A DNA stretch of 64,000 nt, from NCBI RefSeq assembly GCF_014055005.1, contig NZ_CP059570.1, positions 1,116,001 to 1,180,000 of the forward strand. Direction: 5' to 3'. How positions within the stretch are numbered: position 1 is the first letter of the stretch; every line of letters starts with the position of its first letter. Both the position numbers and the translations under genes were made by a program. This document shows, piece by piece, positions 22,960-32,558 of the stretch. This DNA comes from Neisseria dentiae. GTDB lineage: Bacteria > Pseudomonadota > Gammaproteobacteria > Burkholderiales > Neisseriaceae. Under the pieces are notes generated by a model. It was not told the origin of the DNA. It searched no databases and saw only the letters and a list, made by a program, of their open reading frames with translations.

Positions 22960-25575
22960 ATGAACGCACCTGCCGATAACACTGTCAGCCCCGCCGTAGC
23001 CGAGGTCAACCGTTTGGTTGAGAAAGGTTTGGTTGCGCTGGAGCAGTTCCGCACGCTCAATCAAGAACAAATCGACTATATCGTGGCCAAAGCCTCGATT
23101 GCCGCGCTCGACAAACACGGCGTGCTGGCCATGCACGCGGTGGAAGAAACCGGCCGCGGCGTGTTTGAAGACAAAGCCACCAAAAACCTGTTTGCCTGCG
23201 AAAACGTGGTGCGCCGCCTGCGCGATTTGAAAACCGTGGGCGTGATTAGCGAAGACGACGTAACCGGCATCACCGAAATCGCCGACCCGGTGGGCGTTAT
23301 CTGCGGCATCATCCCCACCACCAACCCCACTTCTACCACGATTTTCAAAGCCCTGATTGCGCTGAAAACCCGCAATCCGATTATTTTCTCTTTCCACCCT
23401 TCCGCCCAGCAATGTTCCGCCCACGCCGCGCAAATCGTGCGTGATGCCGCCATCACCGCAGGCGCGCCGGAAAACTGTGTGCAATGGATTGAAAAACCCT
23501 CGATGGAAGGCACATCTTCGCTGATGAAACACCCCGGCGTGGCCACCATTTTGGCCACCGGCGGCAACGCGATGGTGGAAGCGGCCTATTCCTGCGGCAA
23601 ACCCGCGCTCGGCGTGGGGGCGGGCAACGTTCCGGCCTATGTGGAAAAATCCGCCAACATCAAACAGGCCGCCCACGATATCGTGATGTCGAAAGCATTC
23701 GACAACGGCATGATCTGCGCCAGCGAACAGGCCGTGATTGCCGATAAAGAAATTTATAACGAGCTGGCCGACGAATTCAAATCATACGGCGTGTATTTCG
23801 CCAACAAAAAAGAAAAAGCGCTGCTCGAAGAGTTCATCTTCGGCGTGAAAGCCAACAGTGCCAACTGCGGCGGTGCCAAACTCAATGCGGCCGTGGTGGG
23901 CAAATCGGCCGCCTGGATTGCCGAACAGGCCGGCTTCAAAGTGCCCGAAAAAACCAACATCATTATGGTGGAATGCCGCGAAGTCGGCCCCAAAGAGCCG
24001 TTAACCCGCGAAAAACTCTCACCCGTGCTGGCCATGCTCAAAGCCGAAACCACCGAAGAAGGTTTGAAATTCTCCGAAGAAATGGTGGAATTCGACGGCC
24101 TCGGCCACTCCGCCGCCATCCACACCGCCGACAAAGAGCTGGTGAAAACCTTCGGCGAGCGCGTGAAAGCCCTGCGCGTGATTTGGAACTCACCCTCTTC
24201 GTTCGGCGGCATCGGCGATGTTTATAACGCGTTTCTGCCCTCTCTGACCTTAGGCTGCGGCTCTTACGGCAAAAACTCCGTGGGCGGCAACGTTAACGCC
24301 GTAAATCTGTTAAATATCAAAAAAGTAGGCCGTCGGAGAAACAACATGCAATGGTTTAAAGTGCCCGCCAAAATCTATTTCGAACGCGATTCCATCCAAT
24401 ATCTGCAAGACATGAAAGATTGCGAAAAAGTGATGATCGTTACCGACCGCTCCATGGTGGATTTGGGTTTTGTCGATAAAATCACCCGCCAGCTCAATCT
24501 GCGCAAAAACAAAGTTACCGTGCAGCTGTTTACCGACGTGGAAGCCGACCCCAGCGTGCAAACCGTGTATAAAGGCACCGACCTGATGCGCAGCTTCCAG
24601 CCCGACACCATTATCGCGCTGGGCGGCGGCTCGCCGATGGATGCGGCCAAAGCCATGTGGCTCTTCTACGAACAACCGCAGGTTGATTTCGAAGATTTGG
24701 TTCAGAAGTTTATGGATATCCGCAAACGCGCGTTCCGCTTCCCCGAATTGGGCCGTAAAGCCAAATTTATCGGCATTCCCACCACCTCGGGCACCGGCTC
24801 CGAAGTAACGCCGTTCACCGTGATCAGCGACGGCGACAAAAAATACCCGATTGCCGACTACTCGCTCACGCCCACCATCGCCATCGTCGACCCCTCGTTC
24901 ACCATGACCGTGCCGGCCAGCGTTACTGCCGACACCGGTATGGACGTGCTCACCCACGCGGTGGAAGCCTATGTTTCGGTGCTCGCCAACGACTTCACCG
25001 ACGGTTTGGCGCTGCAAGCCATCAAGCTCGTGTTTGAATTTTTGGAACGCTCCTACAAATACGGCGCCGACGACCCCGAAGCCCGCGAACGTATGCACAA
25101 CGCCTCCACCATCGCCGGCATGGCTTTTGCCAACTCGTTTTTGGGCATCAACCACTCGCTGTCGCACAAAGTGGGCGGCAAATTCCACACCACCCACGGC
25201 CGCACCAACGCGATTTTCCTGCCGCACGTTATCCGCTACAACGGCACGCGCCCACAGAAAACCGCCACATGGCCGAAATACAACTACTACAAAGCCGACG
25301 TGAAATACCAGGAAATCGCCCGCACCCTCGGCCTGCCGTGCAGCACACCGGCCGAAGGCGTGGAATCGTTTGCCAAAGCCTGCGACGAGCTGGCACGCAA
25401 AGTAGGTATTAAAATGTCGTTCAAAGAGCAAGGCATTGACGAAAAAGCCTTTATCGCCGCCCGCAAAGAGCTGGCGCTCATGGCCTACGAAGACCAATGC
25501 TCACCCGCCAACCCGCGCCTGCCCATGGTGGCCGATATGGAAGAAATCCTCACCAAGGCTTATTACGGCGAATAA
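22960..25575 (+). CDS. adhE: bifunctional acetaldehyde/alcohol dehydrogenase AdhE
   Basis: The 871-residue protein reduces acetyl-CoA to acetaldehyde and then to ethanol, reoxidising NADH under oxygen limitation. The N-terminal aldehyde dehydrogenase half has the catalytic cysteine in NGMICASEQAVI (Cys253) and ALGVGAGNVPAYV. The C-terminal iron alcohol dehydrogenase half has ALGGGSPMDAAKAMW, GIPTTSGTGSEVTPF and the iron-binding FLGINHSLSHKVGGKFH. AGGAG lies before the ATG. AdhE proteins form spirosome filaments, and length is normal. It stands alone with a strong terminator. Confidence 0.96.
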   Translation: MNAPADNTVSPAVAEVNRLVEKGLVALEQFRTLNQEQIDYIVAKASIAALDKHGVLAMHAVEETGRGVFEDKATKNLFACENVVRRLRDLKTVGVISEDDVTGITEIADPVGVICGIIPTTNPTSTTIFKALIALKTRNPIIFSFHPSAQQCSAHAAQIVRDAAITAGAPENCVQWIEKPSMEGTSSLMKHPGVATILATGGNAMVEAAYSCGKPALGVGAGNVPAYVEKSANIKQAAHDIVMSKAFDNGMICASEQAVIADKEIYNELADEFKSYGVYFANKKEKALLEEFIFGVKANSANCGGAKLNAAVVGKSAAWIAEQAGFKVPEKTNIIMVECREVGPKEPLTREKLSPVLAMLKAETTEEGLKFSEEMVEFDGLGHSAAIHTADKELVKTFGERVKALRVIWNSPSSFGGIGDVYNAFLPSLTLGCGSYGKNSVGGNVNAVNLLNIKKVGRRRNNMQWFKVPAKIYFERDSIQYLQDMKDCEKVMIVTDRSMVDLGFVDKITRQLNLRKNKVTVQLFTDVEADPSVQTVYKGTDLMRSFQPDTIIALGGGSPMDAAKAMWLFYEQPQVDFEDLVQKFMDIRKRAFRFPELGRKAKFIGIPTTSGTGSEVTPFTVISDGDKKYPIADYSLTPTIAIVDPSFTMTVPASVTADTGMDVLTHAVEAYVSVLANDFTDGLALQAIKLVFEFLERSYKYGADDPEARERMHNASTIAGMAFANSFLGINHSLSHKVGGKFHTTHGRTNAIFLPHVIRYNGTRPQKTATWPKYNYYKADVKYQEIARTLGLPCSTPAEGVESFAKACDELARKVGIKMSFKEQGIDEKAFIAARKELALMAYEDQCSPANPRLPMVADMEEILTKAYYGE

Positions 25576-25584
25576 TGCGTTAAC

Positions 25585-25640
25585 GCATTAAACAACAGGC
25601 CGTCTGAAAAAATCTTTTCAGACGGCCTGTTGTTTAATGC
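25585..25640. terminator. adhE terminator with 26-bp perfect stem
   Basis: Bases 25585-25610 (GCATTAAACAACAGGCCG and on through a DUS) are perfectly complementary to 25615-25640 with a 4-base loop. The pairing extends well beyond the DUS pair itself, making an unusually long hairpin. Confidence 0.85.
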
Positions 25641-25683
25641 ATGGTGATGCGTTTTATAGCCTATCAACTTAAAGAGAGGTCCA

Positions 25684-25712
25684 TGTCATACTCGGGCTTG
25701 ACCTGAGTATGA
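25684..25712. repeat. palindrome related to the CCCGGGCTTGACCCGGG repeat
   Basis: GTCATACTCGGGCTTGACCT continues to GAGTATGAC, forming an imperfect palindrome similar to the one near 8803. Confidence 0.45.
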
Positions 25713-25859
25713 CGTCAACCGGGCATTTCAGACGACCATAACCTTTATACAAACTGTTTCGCCAACTACAACGGCTATTCCCATTTCAAGAATAATGGCA
25801 TTCGTAAACGTTCGTTGAAATAACATATAACTTTTCCACTATGTAGCCTTCCGCATTAG

Positions 25860-26165
25860 TACTGGTTATACTTCTTGTAATCGATGGTGAGCTTGTTGTT
25901 TTTCTGGATCCAACGTGCATCTTTATTTTTGCTCGGTGTGGTTTCTCGCTTTCATTCACCTCGACAGCATGACGTTGTTTGCTCCTGTAGTTTGAATAAT
26001 GATTGTATCATTCACCGCTGCCGAAGCTTTCTTAACTTTCAGGCCTTTTTCGGCGAGTCGGTATTTAATCAGATCCGATAATAGGGCTAAGGTATTGTCT
26101 TATGCTAGCCAGTTACTGAAGCGGCAAAGAATGCTGTTGATGGGTAAGTTGATGTCATCAAAATC
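25860..26165 (-). pseudogene. decayed IS5-family transposase fragment
   Basis: Translating the minus strand gives FDDINLP, DNTLALLSDLIKYRLAEKGL and, after frameshifts, KNKDARWIQKNNKLTIDYKK. These resemble consecutive parts of IS5-family transposases (DNTL...L...GL, then dA-W-KKN-K--GYK). Stops and at least two frameshifts separate the pieces, and the catalytic triad is incomplete. It is a dead fragment in a gene-poor 1.2-kb stretch. Confidence 0.6.
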
Positions 26166-26193
26166 ACAGAAGCAGTAAAAATCTAAACGGGTG

Positions 26194-26403
26194 GAGACCT
26201 TTGCAAAATTCGTTTAGGCCGTCTGAAACATCTAATTATCTAATTATCTAATTATCGTCATTCCCACGTAGGTTAAAATCCAGTCGTTTTTTGTAAGCTA
26301 TTGAAATAAAGCACTTGATGGTTTTAAGACTGGATTCCCGCCTGTGCGGGAATGATGAAACACAAATGTTTTCAGGTTTGAATTGGTTTTTTGCAAAAGT
26401 CTC
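26194..26403. repeat. 210-bp GAGACC/dRS3 composite element
   Basis: It starts GAGACCTTTGCAAAA and ends TTTTGCAAAAGTCTC, with a damaged dRS3 on the left and an intact one (ATTCCCGCCTGTGCGGGAAT) near 26334. CTAATTAT is repeated three times in tandem near 26230. From 26404 to 26761 I see no gene, only AT-rich sequence. Confidence 0.7.
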
Positions 26404-26761
26404 GGGTAGTCAAACATCGTTCTAATTTAGGATCGAAGAAACTGTGCCGTACTACCTGAGCAATACGGATTTTAACATGGCCAGCAGCGGATAAGCGGGG
26501 AGGATGCCACAATCATAAATATGATGGGTCTTTTGCTGGTCAATGAATTGTTAGATGGGCTGCCAACTCAATATTTGACTGAAGTTTAATCAAGGGATAG
26601 CTGTCAATATATTTAGCTAGGGGATTAGGAAGCAAATTACCCAATATAGTGATAAGCTTCTGAAATGAAATAAAAAAAACAAGCATCAAAAATTTAGCAA
26701 AATTACCGAGCCCAAATTCCGTCTAAGCTCCTATAATTAATCAATGTCTATTTGAAATAAT

Positions 26762-27946
26762 TTATTGCGGCAGCAATTTTAACAATTTGCCATTGCCACT
26801 GTCGGTTAACACGTACACAAAGCCGTCCGGTGCCTGGCGCACGTCGCGTACACGTTCGCCGACTTCGATTTTTTCTTCACCCGACACGCGGGTGTTATCG
26901 AGTTTCAGGCGGGCGACGTAGCCGAATTTCAGGGAACCTGCCAACAGATTGCCCTGCCAGTCGCTGCCGTAGGGGTTACTGCCGACAAAGGTCAGACCGG
27001 ACGGGGCGATAGACGGATTCCAGTAATACAGCGGTTGCTCCATACCGGCTTTAGCGGTGATGCCCTCGCCGATTTTGCCGCCGCCGTAATCGGTGCCGTA
27101 TGTAATCACCGGCCAGCCGTAGTTTTTACCGCCTTCAATCAGATTGATTTCGTCGCCGCCTTGTGCGCCGTGTTCGCTGGTCCACAAGCGGCCGCGGGCG
27201 TCGGCAGTCATGCCTTGGATATTGCGGTGGCCGTAGCTCCAGATTTCGGCAGCGGCATTTTGTTTGGCAAACGGATTATCCGACGGCGTGCCGCCGTTAC
27301 GGTTTAAGCGCACGATTTTGCCAATGTGGTTATCGAGTTTTTGCGCCTGATCTTTTTGGCTGTAACGGTCGCCCAGCCCTAAATAAATATGCTGCGGTGT
27401 GAGCACGATGCGGCAGCCGAAATGGGCGCTGCTGTCGATTTTCGGCCGCTGGCTAAACAGGGTTTTCACTTGTTCCAAGCGGCGGTTGTCGGCGGATAAT
27501 TTGGCCTCCGCCAAGGCAGTGCTGTTGCCGCTGCCACCTGCTTCGCTGAAGCAAAAATACAGGCGGCGGTTTTGGGCGAATTGTTCGTCTAACACCACAT
27601 CCAGCAAACCGCCCTGCCCGCCGACGTCGATATTCGGCAAGCCGGCAATGGGTGCACCGATTTGCCCTTGTGCGCCGATGATGCGTAGATTGCCGCTGCG
27701 CTCACTCACCAAAAAACGGCCGTCCGGCAAAAAGGCCAATGCCCACGGATGGTTCAACCCCTGTGCCACGGTTTGCCATTGCCACTTTTTACCGCTTGGC
27801 TGCGGGTTGGCTTTTACCGCTTGCGTGGCCGATATTGCCGCAGGCGCGGTGTTTGAGGCGCTTTGCTGACTGCTGGCCGATTCGGCGCAGGCAGTTGCGC
27901 TCAATAATAAGCAAAGGGGCAAACCCAAGCGTTTCGGGGCAAACAT
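26762..27946 (-). CDS. PQQ-dependent aldose sugar dehydrogenase-like lipoprotein
   Basis: The 394-residue protein has a lipoprotein signal (LCLLLSATAC, with lipobox ATAC), an Ala/Ser/Gln-rich linker and then a six-bladed propeller of the soluble glucose/sorbosone dehydrogenase family. Marks are GLNHPWALAFLPDGRFLVSE, HFGCRIVLTPQHIYLGLGD, WSYGHRNIQGMT, WTSEHGAQGGDEINL and YGTDYGGGKIGEG. Relatives oxidise aldose sugars with PQQ in the periplasm, but the substrate here is unknown. The ATG at 27946 has AAAGGA 6 bases upstream and is preferred to a TTG 18 bases earlier. Confidence 0.88.
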   Translation of the reverse strand: MFAPKRLGLPLCLLLSATACAESASSQQSASNTAPAAISATQAVKANPQPSGKKWQWQTVAQGLNHPWALAFLPDGRFLVSERSGNLRIIGAQGQIGAPIAGLPNIDVGGQGGLLDVVLDEQFAQNRRLYFCFSEAGGSGNSTALAEAKLSADNRRLEQVKTLFSQRPKIDSSAHFGCRIVLTPQHIYLGLGDRYSQKDQAQKLDNHIGKIVRLNRNGGTPSDNPFAKQNAAAEIWSYGHRNIQGMTADARGRLWTSEHGAQGGDEINLIEGGKNYGWPVITYGTDYGGGKIGEGITAKAGMEQPLYYWNPSIAPSGLTFVGSNPYGSDWQGNLLAGSLKFGYVARLKLDNTRVSGEEKIEVGERVRDVRQAPDGFVYVLTDSGNGKLLKLLPQ

Positions 27947-28059
27947 GGCGTTTCCTTTCTTCAACGTTGGCCGTCTGAAAAATATTTTATTGGATTATGC
28001 CTACGGCTCGCAGCTAATCCAACTTCAATTAACTGTTTTTTCAGACTGTTTACATTGTT

Positions 28060-29508
28060 TCAGACAGGCATTTTGCTATGCCAATCGCTATTCAGCTGCA
28101 TCTGATGCGCTACGCCCAAAATCTTGGCTTCGGCAAAATAATTGCCGATTAACTGCACGCCAACGGGCAGACCGTCCGAGCCGAAGCCGGCAGGCAGGGC
28201 CAGTGCGGGCAGGCCGGCGAGGTTGACGGCGATGGTGTAGATGTCGCTCAAATACATTTGCACCGGGTCGTGGATATCGCTGCCGAGTTTGGGCGCGGTG
28301 GTCGGCGCAGCGGGGGCAAGAATCACGTCGCATTGCTGTAAGGCCGTCTGAAAATCGTTGGCCACCAAGCGGCGCAGTTTTTGCGCTTTCAGGTAATAAG
28401 CGTCGTAATAGCCGTGGCTCAACACATAAGTGCCGATCATGATGCGGCGCTTCACTTCGCTGCCGAAGCCTTCGGCGCGGGTGTTGCTGTACATTTCTTC
28501 CAAATCACCGAACTGGGCGGCGCGGTGGCCGTAGCGCACGCCGTCGTAGCGGGAGAGGTTGGTGCTGGCTTCGGCTGATGCAAGCACATAATAGGCGGGA
28601 ATCGATAACTCGGTTTGCGGCAGGCTCACATCCACCATTTCGGCGCCTTGTGCCTTGAGCAAATCAATCGTGTTTTGCAGGGCCGTCTGAACATCTGCGC
28701 TGTTGCCCGCGCCGAAATATTCTTTCGGCAGGCCGACTTTCAGGCCTTTGAGCGGTTGGTTTAAATCGCGGGTATAGTCTTCTTTTTCGCGCTCCAAACT
28801 GGTGGAATCGTGCGTATCGAAACCGGCCATGCTGTTTAACAAAATCGCGCAGTCTTCGGCGGTTTGCGCCATCGGGCCGGCTTGGTCGAAGCTGGAGGCA
28901 TAGGCGACCATGCCGAAGCGGGAAACAATGCCGTAGGTGGGTTTGATGCCGGTAATGCCGCAGTGCGAGGCGGGCTGGCGGATGGAGCCGCCGGTGTCGG
29001 AACCGAGCGCGGCGGGCGCCAAGCGGGCGGCGACCACGGCAGCGGAACCGCCGGACGAGCCGCCGGGCACGTTTGCCAAATTCCACGGGTTTTTGGTGGC
29101 GCCGTAAAACGAGGTTTCGTTGGTGGAGCCCATGGCGAATTCGTCCATATTGGTGCGGCCGAGCGTTACCATGCCGGCATCGAGCAGGTTTTGCACCACG
29201 GTGGCGGTGTACGGCGACACAAAGTTATCGAGCATTTTGCTGGAACAGGCGCTGCGCCAGCCGGTTTGGCAGAAAATGTCTTTATAGGCAACCGGCACGC
29301 CGGTCAGCGCGGTGGCGTTACCGGCGGCAATGCGCGCATCGGCGGCTTTCGCTTCGGCCAAGGTTTTTTCTTTGTCTAAGGTGATGTAGCCGTTGATGGC
29401 GGGGTTTTTGGCATCGATGGCGGCCAGATATTCCTGCGCCAGCTCAACGGCGGAGATTTTTTTGGCTTGCAGCAGTTCGCTGGCTTGTTTGAGGGTGTAG
29501 GCGGTCAT
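28060..29508 (-). CDS. gatA: aspartyl/glutamyl-tRNA amidotransferase subunit A GatA
   Basis: The 482-residue amidase releases ammonia from glutamine for the transamidation of Glu-tRNA(Gln) or Asp-tRNA(Asn). The Ser-cisSer-Lys triad lies in GVPVAYKDIF (Lys), NVPGGSSGGSAAVVAARLAP and ALGSDTGGSIRQPASHCG (both Ser). It follows gatC after a DUS hairpin on the same strand. gatB is not next to it in this window. Length is standard. Confidence 0.96.
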   Translation of the reverse strand: MTAYTLKQASELLQAKKISAVELAQEYLAAIDAKNPAINGYITLDKEKTLAEAKAADARIAAGNATALTGVPVAYKDIFCQTGWRSACSSKMLDNFVSPYTATVVQNLLDAGMVTLGRTNMDEFAMGSTNETSFYGATKNPWNLANVPGGSSGGSAAVVAARLAPAALGSDTGGSIRQPASHCGITGIKPTYGIVSRFGMVAYASSFDQAGPMAQTAEDCAILLNSMAGFDTHDSTSLEREKEDYTRDLNQPLKGLKVGLPKEYFGAGNSADVQTALQNTIDLLKAQGAEMVDVSLPQTELSIPAYYVLASAEASTNLSRYDGVRYGHRAAQFGDLEEMYSNTRAEGFGSEVKRRIMIGTYVLSHGYYDAYYLKAQKLRRLVANDFQTALQQCDVILAPAAPTTAPKLGSDIHDPVQMYLSDIYTIAVNLAGLPALALPAGFGSDGLPVGVQLIGNYFAEAKILGVAHQMQLNSDWHSKMPV

Positions 29509-29526
29509 TTCGCTGTTTCCAAACTT

Positions 29527-29567
29527 TTTCAGACGGCCTCAACCTTGATACGAAAGGCCGTCTGAAA
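29527..29567. terminator. DUS inverted pair between gatC and gatA
   Basis: TTTCAGACGGCCT at 29527-29539 pairs with AGGCCGTCTGAAA at 29555-29567. It could lower expression of gatA relative to gatC. Confidence 0.5.
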
Positions 29568-29579
29568 GATTAAAACTAT

Positions 29580-29870
29580 TTATTCTTCAATTACCTGCGG
29601 TACGATATACAAACGGTTGCGCACTTCAGGGGCAACGGCTTGGTATTCGGCGGCGCGGTCGGTTTCGGTTACGGCATCTTCGCGCAGGCGCAAGGCAACT
29701 TCGTGCGGGTGCGCCATCGGCTCTATGCCGTCGGTATCTACCGTTTGCATTTTTTCCACTAACGAAAATATGTCATTCAATTCTTTCAGGTTTTGTGCTT
29801 TTTCCGCTTCGGTAAGGCTCAGGCGGGAAAGATGGGCGATTTTCTCTACATCGCTCAGGGTGAGTGCCAT
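29580..29870 (-). CDS. gatC: aspartyl/glutamyl-tRNA amidotransferase subunit C GatC
   Basis: The 96-residue protein shows LSDVEKIAHLSRLSLTEAEK, LNDIFSLVEKMQTVDTDGIE and LREDAVTE, the full GatC pattern. GatC holds GatA and GatB together in the amidotransferase. It precedes gatA by about 70 bases and is divergent from mreB across 250 bases that hold the two promoters; I cannot place these exactly. Confidence 0.95.
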   Translation of the reverse strand: MALTLSDVEKIAHLSRLSLTEAEKAQNLKELNDIFSLVEKMQTVDTDGIEPMAHPHEVALRLREDAVTETDRAAEYQAVAPEVRNRLYIVPQVIEE

Positions 29871-30120
29871 AAAAAATCCTTAAAATTAATTCTGCAAATA
29901 CCGAAACTGGGGTATTATTACGCGTTTATCCGGTTATTGCTCCGCTTAGCAGGCGATTATAACCGAAACCCAATCTTTCGGCATGGTGATTTCTAGGGCG
30001 TACAGTCAGAAGGCTTGTGAGGTCGACTACACTCCCCAGGCATTTTAATAATAAAAGGCCGTCTGAAAAAGCCGTGCCGCCATTCTCTTTTATCGTTAAC
30101 AAATATATCTGCATCAGGAA

Positions 30121-31167
30121 ATGTCTATGTTTCGCTTTCTCACCCGCTATTTCTCCAACGATCTGGCTATTGATTTGGGCACGGCCAACACTTTGATTTA
30201 TATCCGAAACAAGGGAATCGTGCTGGACGAGCCTTCGGTGGTGGCCATGCAGAACGATGCCGCGCACGGCAAAAGCGCGATTTTGGCCGTGGGCACCGAA
30301 GCCAAGAAAATGCTGGGGCGCACGCCGGGCAGCATCCAAGCGATACGCCCGATGAAAGACGGGGTGATTGCCGATTTCAACGTTACCGAAAAAATGCTCA
30401 AGCAGTTTATCAAAAAGGTGAACAACAGCCGCTTCGCCGCCGCACCGCGCATCGTGATTTGCGTGCCCTGCGGTTCGACACAGGTGGAGCGCAAAGCCAT
30501 CCGAGATTCGGCCTTGGCGGCGGGCGCATCGAGCGTGAACCTGATTGAAGAGCCGATGGCGGCGGCCATCGGCGCGGGCCTGCCGATTGAAGAGCCTACC
30601 GGCTGCATGGTGGTGGATATCGGCGGCGGCACCACCGAAGTGGGCGTGATTTCGCTTTCCGGCGTGGTGTATTCGCACTCTATCCGTGTGGGCGGCGATG
30701 CGTTTGACGAGAGCATCATCAATTATGTGCGCCGCAACTACGGTATGTTGATCGGCGAGGCTACCGCCGAAGAAATCAAAACCAAAATCGGCTCCGCCTT
30801 CCCCGGCATGGAGGTGAACGAAATCGAAGTGAAAGGCCGCAACTTGGCCGAAGGCATCCCGCGCGCGTTTACCATCAGCTCAAACGAAGTGCTGGAAGCT
30901 TTAACCGAGCCGCTCAACCAAATCGTGCAATCGGTGAAAAATGCTTTGGAACAAACGCCGCCCGAGCTGGGGGCCGATATCGCCGAGCGCGGGCTGGTGC
31001 TCACCGGCGGCGGTGCGCTGCTCAAAGGGCTGGACCGTCTGCTGGCCGAAGAAACCGGCCTGCCGGTGATGATTGCCGAAGACCCGCTCACCTGCGTGGC
31101 GCGCGGTTCGGGCAAGGCTTTGGATATGATCGGCAAACTGAATTCGATTTTTGTGGTCAATCCCTAA
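30121..31167 (+). CDS. mreB: rod-shape actin homologue MreB
   Basis: The 348-residue MreB polymerises at the inner membrane and guides sidewall peptidoglycan synthesis. Motifs are the phosphate-binding LAIDLGTANTLIYI, VDIGGGTTEVGVISL, GGDAFDESIINYVRRNYG and LTGGGALLKGLDRLL. AGGAA precedes the ATG. It is first of a five-gene elongasome operon (mreB, mreC, mreD, pbp2, rodA). Coccoid Neisseria lack mreB, so its presence suggests a rod-shaped or filamentous member of the family. Confidence 0.97.
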   Translation: MSMFRFLTRYFSNDLAIDLGTANTLIYIRNKGIVLDEPSVVAMQNDAAHGKSAILAVGTEAKKMLGRTPGSIQAIRPMKDGVIADFNVTEKMLKQFIKKVNNSRFAAAPRIVICVPCGSTQVERKAIRDSALAAGASSVNLIEEPMAAAIGAGLPIEEPTGCMVVDIGGGTTEVGVISLSGVVYSHSIRVGGDAFDESIINYVRRNYGMLIGEATAEEIKTKIGSAFPGMEVNEIEVKGRNLAEGIPRAFTISSNEVLEALTEPLNQIVQSVKNALEQTPPELGADIAERGLVLTGGGALLKGLDRLLAEETGLPVMIAEDPLTCVARGSGKALDMIGKLNSIFVVNP

Positions 31168-31210
31168 TACAATACCGATTTTGCAAACCGCAGGCAGGCC
31201 GTCTGAAAAT

Positions 31211-32065
31211 ATGTCCGAACCTTCATTAAACTTTGCCAAAAAAGGCGTCAGACCCGCAAGCAAGCTGATCGTGCTGGCGATTGCCAGCGTGGCGCTGATG
31301 CTGCTCGACAACCGCTATGCCGCCGTGCAGCACGCCAAAGGCTATGCGGCTACGGCGCTTTACCCGCTGCAATGGCTGGCCAACCAGCCGGTAAACCTTT
31401 ACCGTTATGTGAGCGGGTTTATGCAGTCGCAGGCGGAGCTGGTGGCCGACAACAAACGCCTGAACGAAGAAAACGGCCGTCTGAAACTGCTGGCCGCCCG
31501 TTCCGAGCTGCAAGCGCGCGAACTGGCCGAAATGAAGAAACTCTACGGCCTGCAACAAAGCGGCATCCGCATCACCGGCGGCGCAGAAGTGATTTCAAAC
31601 AGCAAAGACCCGCTATCCGACAAATTAATCGTTAACAAAGGCAGCCGCAGCGGCTTGAAAGAAGGCGACGCGGTTATCGACCAAAACGGTTTAATCGGCC
31701 AGATTACACAGGTGCAGCCTTTGAGCGCCGAGTTAACGCTGCTGACCAACAGCAAAACCATCGTGCCCGTGATGGTGGCGCGCACGGGCGTGCGCAGCCT
31801 GCTTTACGGCAGCGGCGGTGCAGTCAGCCTGCGCTATTTTCCCGCCGATGCCGATTTGCGCCCCGGCGACTTTCTGCTCACCTCCGGCCTCGACAGCGTT
31901 TATCCCGAAGGCATTCCCGTGGCCAAAGTGGAACAGGTTTCCCGCGCAGCGGGCACACCTTATTACCGCGTCGGCCTGAAACCGCTTTCGGGGTTCAGAA
32001 GCAGCAAATATGTGTTGGTGCTGCCGCAACAACAGCCCCCTGCCCTTAATCCCGGCCATGACTGA
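31211..32065 (+). CDS. mreC: rod-shape-determining protein MreC
   Basis: The 284-residue protein has a short cytoplasmic start, one transmembrane helix (LIVLAIASVALMLLDNRYA), a coiled coil (QAELVADNKRLNEENGRLKL) and the beta-rich periplasmic domain with NKGSRSGLKEGDAVIDQNGL and LTSGLDSVYPEGIPVAKV. MreC links MreB to PBP2 in the periplasm. The ATG at 31211 follows a DUS; an in-frame upstream extension into mreB is not MreC-like. It overlaps mreD by 8 bases. Confidence 0.95.
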   Translation: MSEPSLNFAKKGVRPASKLIVLAIASVALMLLDNRYAAVQHAKGYAATALYPLQWLANQPVNLYRYVSGFMQSQAELVADNKRLNEENGRLKLLAARSELQARELAEMKKLYGLQQSGIRITGGAEVISNSKDPLSDKLIVNKGSRSGLKEGDAVIDQNGLIGQITQVQPLSAELTLLTNSKTIVPVMVARTGVRSLLYGSGGAVSLRYFPADADLRPGDFLLTSGLDSVYPEGIPVAKVEQVSRAAGTPYYRVGLKPLSGFRSSKYVLVLPQQQPPALNPGHD

Positions 32066-32558
32066 TTTCGAAGAGTTCCACAACCGCGTGCCCAAACGCA
32101 TTATCGTATCCGGCTTCGTGCTTGCCATGTTGCTGGATTTTATGCCGTTTCCGTTTGAAACATTTTTCTGGCTGCCCGAGTTTACCGCGCTGGTGCTGCT
32201 TTATTGGGCTTTATACAAACCCCAATCGGTTGGTGTGGGCACGGCGTTTGCCGTGGGGCTGCTGGCCGATGTCGGCACCGCTGCGCCGCTCGGCCAGCAT
32301 GCTTTGTCATATATGGTGATGGTGTTTTTGGTGCAGCAGCGGCAACGGCAGATTATGGTACACAGCCACGGCATACAGGCAATAGCGGTGTTGGGCGCCC
32401 TGCTCTGCAATCAGGCGGTGATGGCCTTGGTGCGCCTGATGCACGATCACCGCTTTGCCGACTGGCAGGGCTTTGCCGCACCGTTCGTCGGTGCGCTGCT
32501 GTGGCCTTTGTTGAGCAAAATCATGCTCGGTCTGCTTAATTCCCGCCGTTTACGCTGA
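32058..32558 (+). CDS. mreD: rod-shape-determining protein MreD
   Basis: The 166-residue protein has about five transmembrane segments, including FTALVLLYWALYKPQSVGVG and FAVGLLADVGTAAPLGQHAL, the MreD signature. The start at 32058 overlaps the end of mreC, a normal coupled arrangement. Its final base is shared with the pbp2 start codon. Confidence 0.93.
   Translation: MTDFEEFHNRVPKRIIVSGFVLAMLLDFMPFPFETFFWLPEFTALVLLYWALYKPQSVGVGTAFAVGLLADVGTAAPLGQHALSYMVMVFLVQQRQRQIMVHSHGIQAIAVLGALLCNQAVMALVRLMHDHRFADWQGFAAPFVGALLWPLLSKIMLGLLNSRRLR

Noticed and set aside
25884..26081. 65-residue plus-strand frame
   Set aside because: It is the antisense of a decayed IS5-family transposase and has no homology or ribosome binding site.
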